Shown: positions 21,878 through 44,900 of the stretch, piece after piece
Position numbering within the stretch: position 1 is the stretch's first letter
Layout of the letters: every line of letters starts with the position of its first letter
DNA from: Setophaga petechia
Lineage: Eukaryota; Chordata; Aves; Passeriformes; Parulidae
NCBI GenBank assembly: GCA_024362935.1
Contig: JANCRA010000030.1
Location: 9,220,096-9,284,095 of the forward strand
DNA: 64,000 bases
Direction: 5' to 3'
Position numbers and translations under genes: made by a program
The notes under the pieces: generated by a model
The model's input: only the letters and a program-made list of their open reading frames with translations
Told to the model about the DNA's origin: nothing
The model's database searches: none

Positions 21878-24060
21878 CTGGAAAGAAATGAAAAGAAGTG
21901 ATACAAGTTCTCACAGCATTTAATAGCCAGGTTGAGTCAGAACTTCAAGGAAGAACTAGCAAGAAGCACCGAACAATAGAAAGGACACATTGTTCAGCTG
22001 ATGAGAGTTCCTCAATACTTCTAAGAAAAGGGAAAGGAGGAGTGTTTCATCACAACTACAGAATAGCTCCATGTGAGCATGAGCTTTTTTCCTAAAGGAA
22101 AAGCCTCTACCAGGAAAAGCAAAAAGCAAGAATTTCACTGTCTAAGAAAAGCACAAATCCCCTGGAAATTGCTGCCAGTCTTGACTTCTACTATCCCACA
22201 AATTCCAGCACCAAGTTCACGAAACACCACCAGGCCAAGAGATGCTGGAGACCTGCTCTGGACAAAAGGCGCACAAAGGGAAGAGAGCAGGACCTGCCTG
22301 TGTGCCCCGAGGGGTAAGGAGTTACCTTGGAGAGGTCTCCCAGGTCGGGCCTGACCCAGCCCAGCTTGTCCAGCACGCAGGAGTCGAAGGCTGCCTGCTG
22401 CTTGCGGCAGCGGCGCAGCTCCTGCTGGCTGCTGTAGTCGATGCACGTCCAGTAGGCCGTGAAGGGCTCGGCACAGTGCGTCCGGATGCTCCTGGGGACA
22501 CCACACACACACCCCTCAGCACCCCCACTCAGGCTGCTCTCATCCCAACCTCAGCTCGGGGTCAAGGGGTTCTGCAGCTTTCAGTCCTCAGGAACAGCTA
22601 AACCTTTGTTCAAGTCAGTATTTGATACAGGTACCTGCGAAATCGCCATCGCTGCAGCTACAATTAATGACAGCAATGACTTCACTGGGATGTGGAGGAG
22701 ATTTTTGTTGGGTGGATGTTCACAGCTCCTCCGTGGGATGTGGTGAACTCCACAACGGGACATCTTTGTTTTGACAAATTAACAGTGCTCTGATGCTTCC
22801 AAATAATTCTGTGTCTAAAGGCCAAAAAGCCATGCTCCGAGCAGAGGTTTCAGCTGCTGCACTGGAGGCGGATATGCCTTGAGGTAATTAAATAGGTCCT
22901 GTACAAACAGTTTAGTCAGGAGAGGCAGGTGGATCACCTGCTCAAGCTTTCTCAGTGCTTCACCTGTGGGACAGGGAGGACAGACAGTGCAATGCTTAGG
23001 TTGGTTTCCTGCAGTTCATCGCACAGCTGCAAGATGCAGCAGCCTCACACCACTGCCCTGAGTTCCCAATAAAAACCCAGGCTGCTTGCTCTGGAACAAA
23101 GGCACAAGATCTTCAAGTGAGAGGATCAATCCATGTTGAAATAAGCAAGAGAAAACACATGGCCTCTATTCCCAGAAGTTAAAGTTTAAGAAGAAGGTAT
23201 AAAAGTTTTGAAGGCAGTGATGACAGCAGCATTTTCAATTAGAATAATGGAATTACAAAATAGTTGGGTTGGTAGGAACCTTAAAGTTCATCTCATTCCA
23301 CTCCCTGTCGCGGGCAGGGGACACTTTCCACTATGCCAGGCTGCTCCAATCCACATCCAGCCTGGCCTTGGACACTTCCAGGGATGGGGCAGCCACAGCT
23401 TCTCTGGGCAACATGTACCAGGGCCTCACCACCCTCACAGGGCAAGATTCCTTCCTAACACCTGAGCTAAACCTGCTCTCTGTCAGTGTGAAGCCATCCT
23501 CCCTTGTTCTGTCACATTGTCACAAGTTCCTCTCCATCTCCGTTGTAGCCCCTGCTCGTACTGAAAATTGCACTGAGATCACCCCGGAGCCTTCTCTTCC
23601 CCAGGCCGAAGAGCTCTCCCAGCCTGTCCCCACAGCAGAGGCGCTCCGCTGGAACGAGTGACCGCCAGCGCTCGAATGACACTGCCGGGCACGGCCCCGC
23701 AGCTCCGTCACCTCCAGGCCCGTGGGGCTGCGGCGGCGCCTCCAGGCCGGGGCCCGCTCACCTGAAGAAGTCGATGGCGCACTGGTTCACCTGCCGGCCC
23801 TCCCTCAGGCACTTGCGCGGGTCCTTCTCCTCCCAGCGGCACAGCATGAACTCCTTGTTGGGCCGGTCGCACTGCGAGCCGTAGTGGTGCGCCGCGGCCT
23901 TCAGCACGGCCGAGCTCACCGCCACCTGCGACGGGGCACAGCGACCGTGAGGGCGGGCGGGGAAGGCAGGGCAGGGCGGGGAAGGTCCCACCGGCCCTCA
24001 CGCACTCACCTCCTGCACATCGAGCTCCTCGAGCGGGGGCACCCGCAGGACCCCGGGCAT
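21740..24060 (-). CDS. NDUFA8: NDUFA8, NADH:ubiquinone oxidoreductase subunit A8 (complex I), complete
   Basis: Four coding exons on the minus strand (24010-24060, 23762-23925, 22326-22491, 21740-21877) give 172 residues, the human length. It is an accessory subunit of mitochondrial complex I, facing the intermembrane space and imported by the MIA40 disulfide relay. Four CX9C pairs are visible: C36/C46, C56/C66, C78/C88 and C100/C110, forming two CHCH domains. It starts [17 protein letters not shown] and ends FFWSW (FYFWTK in human). All splice sites are canonical. It has no cleavable presequence, as is usual for this family. It is divergent from MORN5, with 126 bp between the two start codons. 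Confidence 0.97.
22326..22491 (-). CDS. NDUFA8: NDUFA8 exon 3 (second CHCH domain)
   Basis: Completes Arg72, then [19 protein letters not shown] through [15 protein letters not shown], with C78, C88, C100 and C110. Donor AAG/GTAACT. Confidence 0.97.
23225..23650 (-). mobile_element. CR1 LINE 3' end, minus orientation
   Basis: The plus strand reads as the reverse complement of the CR1 3' region: gttgggttggtaggaacctt, ccttggacacttccagggat, gggcagccacagcttctctg, gccttctcttccccaggc. The element's 3' end is near 23236, where the usual ATTCTRTG tail is decayed. It lies within NDUFA8 intron 2, in the gene's orientation. CR1 is the main avian LINE. Confidence 0.9.
23762..23925 (-). CDS. NDUFA8: NDUFA8 exon 2 (first CHCH domain)
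   Basis: Encodes residues 18-71 with C36, C46, C56 and C66, beginning [19 protein letters not shown]. It ends two bases into the Arg72 codon. Confidence 0.96.
24010..24060 (-). CDS. NDUFA8: NDUFA8 exon 1
   Basis: Seventeen codons from ATG at 24060; the donor is GAG/GTGAGT, phase 0. CpG-rich, at the edge of the shared promoter. Confidence 0.95.
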
Positions 24061-24186
24061 GGCGGCTCTCCTTGAGCGCCCTCAGCGCCCGCCCCGCACC
24101 GCGCACGCGCGGCCGCGGGGGCGGGGCCGGGGCGGGGCCGGGCGGGACCGTTGTCCTGGTGACCGGGACGCGCCGTCGGGGCCGCC
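24061..24186. promoter_or_regulatory. Bidirectional CpG promoter of NDUFA8 and MORN5
   Basis: Only 126 bp separate the two ATGs, so both transcripts must start here. It contains gcgcacgcgc (24101-24110), an NRF1-type palindrome typical of nuclear genes for respiratory-chain proteins, and repeated ggggcggggc SP1 boxes (about 24117-24141). No TATA box. Confidence 0.8.
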
Positions 24187-37733
<13,547 letters not shown>

Positions 37734-37767
37734 ACAATATTCCAGCAAAGCAGGTAATCTGATTCAC

Positions 37768-37773
37768 AATAAA
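37768..37773 (+). terminator. Poly(A) signal AATAAA, MORN5
   Basis: Thirty-five bases after the stop, followed by ttgtcctcgtggatttgtc as a plausible GT-rich element. This gives a very short 3' UTR. Confidence 0.75.
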
Positions 37774-37799
37774 TGCAATTTGTCCTCGTGGATTTGTCT

Positions 37800-38290
37800 C
37801 ACCCTTTCCCTCGACAGGAATATAATCTTTCTGTCATCTTTGTCAGCTCAAAGAAAAATGGAAATAATCATTTAATCAGTCATGCTGAGCAAAAGCCACG
37901 GCAAAAAAGCCGACTGTACTCACAATAATATTCCTGAGAGGTGTGCAGTGTAGTATGTATAAACATTATTAAGCCTGAAAACAATTTGTTAAAAAGAGTG
38001 CCTCGGATTTGGTGTTGAAGTCATTCAAATCCATCTTAATCAACATTATTTTCCCAGATTTTAGTTAGCTGTCCTGGTGAATTCCTTTCCTCTCTTTTTG
38101 CTCAGTACTTTGATATTGATTGATCATTGTAATAATGTACACCAGAGGTATTCTTTAATGACGGGTTTGCTAACTAGGAAATTATATCCATTTACTACGA
38201 ACGTTTGTTGAACTCTCCTGAAGCCAGAGTTTAACAAAATAATAAAAGAGGAAAACTGGGTGGGTTGCTGCTTGATTAGTAAGCCAGAAA
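37800..38290. promoter_or_regulatory. Candidate conserved element between convergent MORN5 and LHX6 ends
   Basis: AT-rich, unique sequence with gattgattgatcattg-type paired TGAT sites, ataatcatttaatcagtcat, aacattattaagcctg and cttaatcaacattatt. It is the only space between the two 3' ends. Confidence 0.38.
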
Positions 38291-38364
38291 GTATTTAAAA
38301 ATAAAATAAAATGGAATTACATCATTTTCTCGATGTAAGTGCCAGCACTTCTACTTGCATTAAC

Positions 38365-38374
38365 TTTATTTATT
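38365..38374 (-). terminator. Overlapping AATAAA pair, likely LHX6 poly(A) signal
   Basis: Minus strand reads gtgtaataaataaagtt: two overlapping AATAAA hexamers in AT-rich 3' end sequence. It lies 0.6 kb from the convergent MORN5 signal. Confidence 0.5.
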
Positions 38375-40055
38375 ACACAAATAAGACATTTACAAAGCAC
38401 AACATTAAAAGTATGTAACAAAACAGACATTGGTTTTACAAAAAGTGCTTACAATTTTGTTTTACTTTTTTAAAATAAATATTAGTCTTGACTGTCCACT
38501 CATTCAGAGAAAAAATTTTTTAACCATTGTAGCCAAGACATGCAGAATTGCAACATGCTACAACAAAATGATTGGCAGATGAAATAAAACTGGTGTTTAG
38601 TTGGCATCCTACAGATAAATCACTGATAGTAGTGCAGGATTGGTTCCCACTCCCTGTCCCAACGAGTGAGTTCTGTAAGCACCTTTAGCTCAGGCATTGG
38701 GCTGACCAGCATGAGCCAGGAAAAACCACTGGAGATAAAAGCTGAAACCATCCCACTCCCAGAGCCGAGCTCTGTTAGTCACCTTATTAAACTGGAGTGA
38801 AGAGCCTCTCACTGGCTGTCTTCAGTGGATTCTGTCTGCAAAAGGGTTTGTAAATAGCAACTGGAAAAGTTTAGTGCGTGGAGTCTGCATTGCTGCACCA
38901 GAACCCATCTGGCAATTACTGAATAAACTAAGAAAATGAGAATGACTTTAATTTTATTTTTTTTTAAATCCACAGACAGGAGATGAATGCAAATGACCTG
39001 AGATAAGGTTTGGTTCAGTGGCAACAGTCAGTGTGAAATATGTTGTGAAACAATGTATTGAATAAATTAGAAGATTTCTTACATTCTTGGTACAGTTGAG
39101 TATTTTCCATACACATAATTAGCTCTAAAACTGCACAAGCTGAATTGCTTCCAGTTTTTGCAAACAATTTGGGCTTAATATAAACAGAGCCTGATTTCTG
39201 AATTAGCAAAGCTGCTCCTGGCTACTTATGGGGGGAAGTGCCCCGAGCACAGTCTGTGGTGAGCCCACATCCCTGGAGAGAAACACCAACATTCCCTCGG
39301 CCCTGCCATGGCATTGCTTACAGACCCTTGGATATCCAGGACATTTCCCAAGTGGGGTTTTTCTGATCGAGTTGGTATTTAGCAAATACATATTTCATAG
39401 TTTCCCTTTCACTGCATTGCCAAGACAGAAGGGAGAAACACATCAAACCCTTTTCTCCCTCAACAGAACAGTTGTGGCAATCTCAGAGACTGTGGGATGT
39501 CAGGGCAAGTTCCAGCCTGAATCTCTCCTTCTGTGTCAAATGGAATAACTACCCATTCCTTTATGGCACTAATTCCACAACTAAATGGTCATTAGGATGT
39601 GCAAGCACAAATGGAGAACAAAGTCAGGCCCTGGTGACCCCCCCGGCCCCCACGAGCATCTCAAGGCTGACACAGCAACCACCTCAACCTGTGAGGACAA
39701 ACACTCACCAACAGCCAGCCAAGGGAGCACTCATCCTTCCCTCATTCTATGAAAAGCACAAAAAGGATGCACCTGGAGCACCTGGAGCACCTGGTGACTG
39801 TCCCCTCCTCGGGGGACACCCCTGCAGAGGTGGCTCCAGGCAGGTCAGGCATGTGGCAGCACCTTGTCACTGGTCACACTCTGGAAATGGCCACTCACAC
39901 ATCTGGAGGTGACAATAACATTTTGTGGACTTAATTCCCCTCTCTCCTTTCAAATGTTACTTTGAATTGGGACTAGAGCTGCTGGCTGCAGTTTGGCAGG
40001 TACTGGCCCAGCTGTGCGAGGTAGTGCCATCACTCTCAGGACACACACACTGGAG

Positions 40056-40091
40056 GGTGTGTGTGGGTGTGTGTGTGTGTGAGTGTGTGTG
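40056..40091 (+). repeat. (TG)n microsatellite
   Basis: Interrupted run of gtgtgtgtgggtgtgtgtgt. Confidence 0.85.
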
Positions 40092-41204
40092 GAGTTGCTC
40101 TAACCAATGTCAAACTGTGTTGTACTCAGTTCCTTCTCAAGCCAAGATGTCTCAGTGCCCCCTCAGCAGCCATGCCCATCTCCCCACGCTGCTCTCAGGG
40201 TGTTCCTCATGGCTCAGTGCAGCCGTGTGTGGCTGCTGGTGTCACACAGAGCTCAGGGACACGGGCAGGACAAGGCTCCCCATGTGTGCAGTGTGGGCTG
40301 GCCAGAGCTGTGGGATGGTTCCCACCTGGACTGATCCAGGATCTCCCGGAGAGGAGAACACGTGTATCCACAGTTCCAATTACAAACAAGTTATGTAACA
40401 GATGGATTCCCATCCCCTGCTCCTGGGGCACGGCTCAGTCACATCCCTCACTGGCTGTGCCTCAGGGGAGGCTTTCACATTTTTGGAAGAGCGGCCTCAC
40501 AGACACTTCACAGCAGGACAGACCCATGTGCTTGCGTGGAGAGAGGCTTTGTTACAGACCTGCTCCTGGCTCGGTGCAAACTGAGAAGGGCTGGCAGGGG
40601 TCTCTTGTTTACTTTTCATTATTACCATCAATGAAGGATGGGATGGTTTTGGAGTCCTTTTCCTGACTTGGGGCCAGACTGCTGAGCAGTTCCTGTGAGC
40701 CCAGCCGTTCTCCTGGGATGCACCCTCATCCCAGGGCCTGGGACAGCCCAACCCCAGCAAGGGAGCCCAGGAGGGCAGAGGGGATCAGAGCCAGGCTGCC
40801 AGACTAAGGAAGATGCCATCCCCTTGCTGTCCACTCGGCCAGCGATGGTTCCTGCTGGCCTTACTGTGGCTTTCACCTTTTAACTGGGCTCCAGTTTCTA
40901 CCCAACTCTTCCCACTGACTGAACTTGAGTCCACAGCAGGGCAGAACATTTCTACACCTTTATGGCCACCTTCCATCGAGCATTTCCCAGTCCCAGAGTA
41001 TGGATTGTCTGAGAGTTTTCTGTAGGTACATTCTGAAATCACCCATTTGTGATCCAATATGACTCCAAGGAAATAAAGTAGCTTGTTAATAAAGAACGAG
41101 AGTAAAAAACTTAAAAAAAAAAAAAGATTTGGCAGATGGCTGTGAGAGGAGAGAGATATTGAATGTTCTAAGAACAAGTCAGCAATCAAAAACTTCACGG
41201 TGCT

Positions 41205-41345
41205 AAACCTGGCTCTGCCACCAACCCTCATGGTTCCTCTCAGTTTAGGACATCTCTGCTTCCCCTCCTATAAAACGGGGGGAAAAACACTAAGATTTAC
41301 TTACCTTTGAGTGATCAAAGGACATGTGATTCTAAAGCACTTTGA
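41205..41345 (+). mobile_element. Possible ancient MIR-like SINE fragment
   Basis: The order cctggctctgccaccaacc, tctcagtttaggac, cctataaaacgggg, taaagcactttgagg follows the MIR core (ctctgccactt, tcagtttcc, gtaaaatggggat, taaagcgcttag). Very diverged. Confidence 0.4.
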
Positions 41346-41946
41346 GGAGGAAGAAAAACTGCCTATTTCCAGCTGGCATCATGTTTTCCACTCAGTGGAG
41401 TCTCAGCTACCTGCGAGTTTGGCTCAGGCAGGTCTGTCTATACATCGAGTTGCTGAGCCAAAAAGCCAATTTCAGATTTCACACAAGCGAGTGGAAAGAA
41501 GGAGGGATGTCCAGGAACTGCTTCACTGGTGCAAGAAGAGAATCAGGCCAAACCACGAAAATTCCTCCTTCCTTTGTGTCCAGAGGCGATCGTCGACCCC
41601 CCTGAGACCCGGCGTGTCCTGGGCTGTTCATATTCCCGTGGGTTTGGGAGCAAGACTTGCAAGCACAGCAGAGTCACCAGTTTTGACTGTGTCTGGCACT
41701 GCCTTGGAGAGACTCACGGTCATTCTACAAGTCCACAAGAAACAAGTGTAAAATGTAACTGTGCACTCAACACACACATACACAGAGTGTCGCTGGAGGA
41801 GTCGGAGCGGGCGTGAGGTGCTGCTCAATGGGAGGAGCTGAGAGTGCTGGGGCTGAGCTGCTCCCGCAGGGCCGGGCGCTGTCAGCGGCTCAGGGGCGGC
41901 AGCGGGGCTGGCAGGGCCACGGGCAGCTGAGGAAGAGCCCTCGCAG

Positions 41947-41967
41947 TCAGTACTGGAAGAGGATGAC
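41947..41967 (-). CDS. LHX6: LHX6 exon 9 (last coding exon, 7 codons)
   Basis: The minus strand reads CCCCCCAG then VILFQY and TGA, exactly the human C-terminus. Only 21 coding bases. Confidence 0.93.
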   Translation of the reverse strand, partial: VILFQY

Positions 41968-44900
41968 CTGGGGGGAAAGGGGAGCATCAGTGGCACAGCC
42001 CTCCCTGGCCATGGCCCTGTGCTGCAGGGAGCAGCAGAACAGCTCTGCTGCTGCAGCCACCTCCTCGCAGGAAAAGCCTCTCTGGAAATGTTCTCTGCCC
42101 AGGAGATGCCAGCCCTGCCCAGGGAAGGAGCCACCACTGAGGAGCCCAGGTGGGAGGTGGCAGGAGACACCTTCGGCCGTGGAACCAAACACAACTGGGC
42201 AGCACCCCAAAAACGGCACTTCATTCTCCTGCTCTGGGGTACAGCAGCTACCAAGAAGGACAAAGGCCATGCCCAGCAATCCTGAGTGCCCACCTCTATC
42301 GCTGACATCTTTTTCATCTTTTGTGAAAAATCTTTTCTTAGGATTTTTCCTGCTGGAGCTGAGAGGAAACTCAGTAACAAATGTAAACAATTATTATCTG
42401 CTGCTGTGGAATGCAACAGGTCCACCTGTGATTGGTCTTATGTAGGTGTTTGAATTTACTGACCACTCATGGTGGAGCTGCTATCGCTCTCTGCCGAGAC
42501 ACAGACCTTTGTTATTCATTCTTTCTATTCTATTCTTAGCTTAGCCAGCTTCTGAAGAAGCTCCTTTCCTTTCTATTCCTATGTAGTATAGTTATAATGT
42601 TATATATATATCATAAGACAATAAATCAAGCCTTCTGATAATGGAATCAAGATTCCTTGTCTCTTCCATCCTCTAAAACCCCTGTGACCACCGTCCCACA
42701 CCTCACTCAGAGACCAGCACAGGCTGCCCTCAAACACTGCCCTGTCCAGGGGAAGCAGCTGCTGGGCTGCTCAGCTCCCACCTCTCACCAGCCACTGCTC
42801 TGGGCACCCCCAGAGGAGGATGGGGCTGCCCCACACACACTCAGCACTGAAATGTGTTTTCCCAGGATCTCAGCTATCTCTGCTTTTAAAAATTTTTGGA
42901 TGTGGGAAAAAAAAAAAAAAGCTACTTCAGTTTTCAGGAATTCAACATGCAAGAGATTGTTTAGAAAAGGAGCTGGTTGGGGGGCAGCTCCGTGTCCTGA
43001 GAACCTTGTTCTGCAACAGCTGTGAGCCAGTAATTGCATTTAAATCAGGAGCTGTTTGCTGCAGTGAAGCCTCCCTAACAACAGCACCGGGACTGTATAA
43101 TATTATCTGAAAACTCTGCAGCTTGCTGTAGAGTTTTCATATGACAAAATGGTAGAATTTAGACTGAAAAGGTATCATTGCTGTGCCCTGGCTCTGCCCA
43201 TTGAAACAGAGCTCAATAAGCTGCTGCAGTGAGAAGAGAGATCTGAAAAGAGAGGTGCTGAGAACTTCTAACGCTAAATTCAAAAGCTAAAACCACTCAG
43301 AATTGCCAAAGTCTCAGTGTTCCCTCAGAAGGAAGTCACTGCAACTGGGGTCCTAAATAAAGTCTTCCAAACCGAAGCATGTTTGAGAAGTCTTGCCCCC
43401 AATAAGCTGTGTGTTAGATACTGTAAAAGCTGAACAGAAAAATATCAACATGCAATATTGTCTCCCGGCCAGACATTGTGAAATAACATTCCTACTTCAG
43501 ATATTGTAACAGCCAGTTGTTATTATTTTTAAGTTGTTATTATTTTCTTCTGCAACCCACAAGAAATGAATCTTTTTTGTTAACTCGTGGAAAACTGGGA
43601 AGTTAGCACATGCCAGAGGTCCCCCCTGCTCTGTTGTTCACAGCCAGGTGCTGCTCACACTGACCACACGTGCAGGGGCCTGAGGAATGGAGCAGACAGA
43701 GCTCAGGGCAGGGGAACCCAGGGAGGATCTAGGCAGGAGGATCCAGGCAGGAGGATGTGAGAGCCCTCAGTGGATGCAGGCACAGAGTCCCAGCAGGTCA
43801 CAACAGCGAGGGGTGCCCAGGGAAAACACAGTGATGCCATTTTGACCAACAGTGGGTACATCTAGGGCCCCCAAAACTACGGCAGGACACATGGGTGGGT
43901 GGCAGCTGCGGAGGTCATGGAGAAGCAGTGATGCTGACAGGAGGTGGCAATGATGTCACACACAAATCTTTGCTACAGCAAGGGTTGGCCCCAGAGCCTG
44001 GAGTAGGGACTACATTTACCTTCTCACCCCTATTAGACAGTGGTCCTTCCATGTCTGCTTTGAGGTGCACTGGTGGAGCAGTGTAGGGAAGTCTACAGTG
44101 CACTTGTCCACACTGTACCTGACCTGTGGGTGAGAAGGGGATTCAGCCTCTAATTATGCAAACAACACAGCCCACAGTGACACAGCCCACAGTGACACAG
44201 CCCACAGTGACACAGCCCACAGTGACACAGCCCACAGCCCTCTGTGTGGCACGGCCGGTCCCACCAGGACACGGGGGAGCAGACAGGGCCAGGGCACAGC
44301 CCTGACCTCGTGGGGAGAAGCCTCACAAGAGCCACAGAGCCAAAACCTCTGCCCAGGCATGACCAAAGCTGCCCATCGCTCACAAATCATTCACTGGGAA
44401 CAGAGAAAGCAACTCTGCTGTCCTGGGCAGGAAGGAGACCCCACAGGGCACACTCCCAGCTCTTCTCCCTCACACAGAGAGCGCAGGAGGGCCAGGACCA
44501 GGCAGTGAAACCCAGGCACCGACTTTGCTGGGGACGAGTTAATCCCGAGGGCAAAGCTGATCAGACTCGAGGAGAAGCAGCAGCAGCAGGGGCAGCATCC
44601 CTGCACCCGCAGCACCGAGAGGGTTTTGCCACGGCCCCAGCCCTGCCCCAGCCCTGTCCCAGCCCTGTCCCAGCCCTGTCCCAGCCCTGCCATCTCTTAC
44701 TCTCGATGTATCCGTGCAGCGTCACCATCCGGGCCCGCTCGGGGCTGCTGAAGGGCGAGTAGTGGATGTCATCGGACAGCGAGGAGGGGATGCGGGACGG
44801 GGGCGCTCCCGAGGGTGGCACCGTGTGCTGCGGGGTGTGTTTTTTATGGCGGGCTCTGCAGTTTTGAAACCAAACCTGAAAAGAAAGCAGCGGGCGCAGT

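Larger units (their letters stand above)
38365..41946 (-). other. Probable LHX6 3' untranslated region
   Basis: From the TGA at 41947-41949 the first good minus-strand AATAAA pair is at 38365-38374. I found no canonical hexamer between about 39.0 and 41.9 kb. This would make a long UTR of about 3.6 kb that includes a TG repeat (40056-40090) and an old SINE-like segment (41205-41345). A shorter UTR using a variant hexamer is possible. Confidence 0.45.

Noticed and set aside
40813..41025. 70-codon frame with a signal-peptide-like N-terminus
   Set aside because: Short, in the LHX6 3' region on the other strand, no homology recognised; hydrophobic starts of this length occur by chance.
41311..41751. 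146-codon plus-strand frame
   Set aside because: Partly overlaps the SINE-like segment and has no recognisable domain or splice context.
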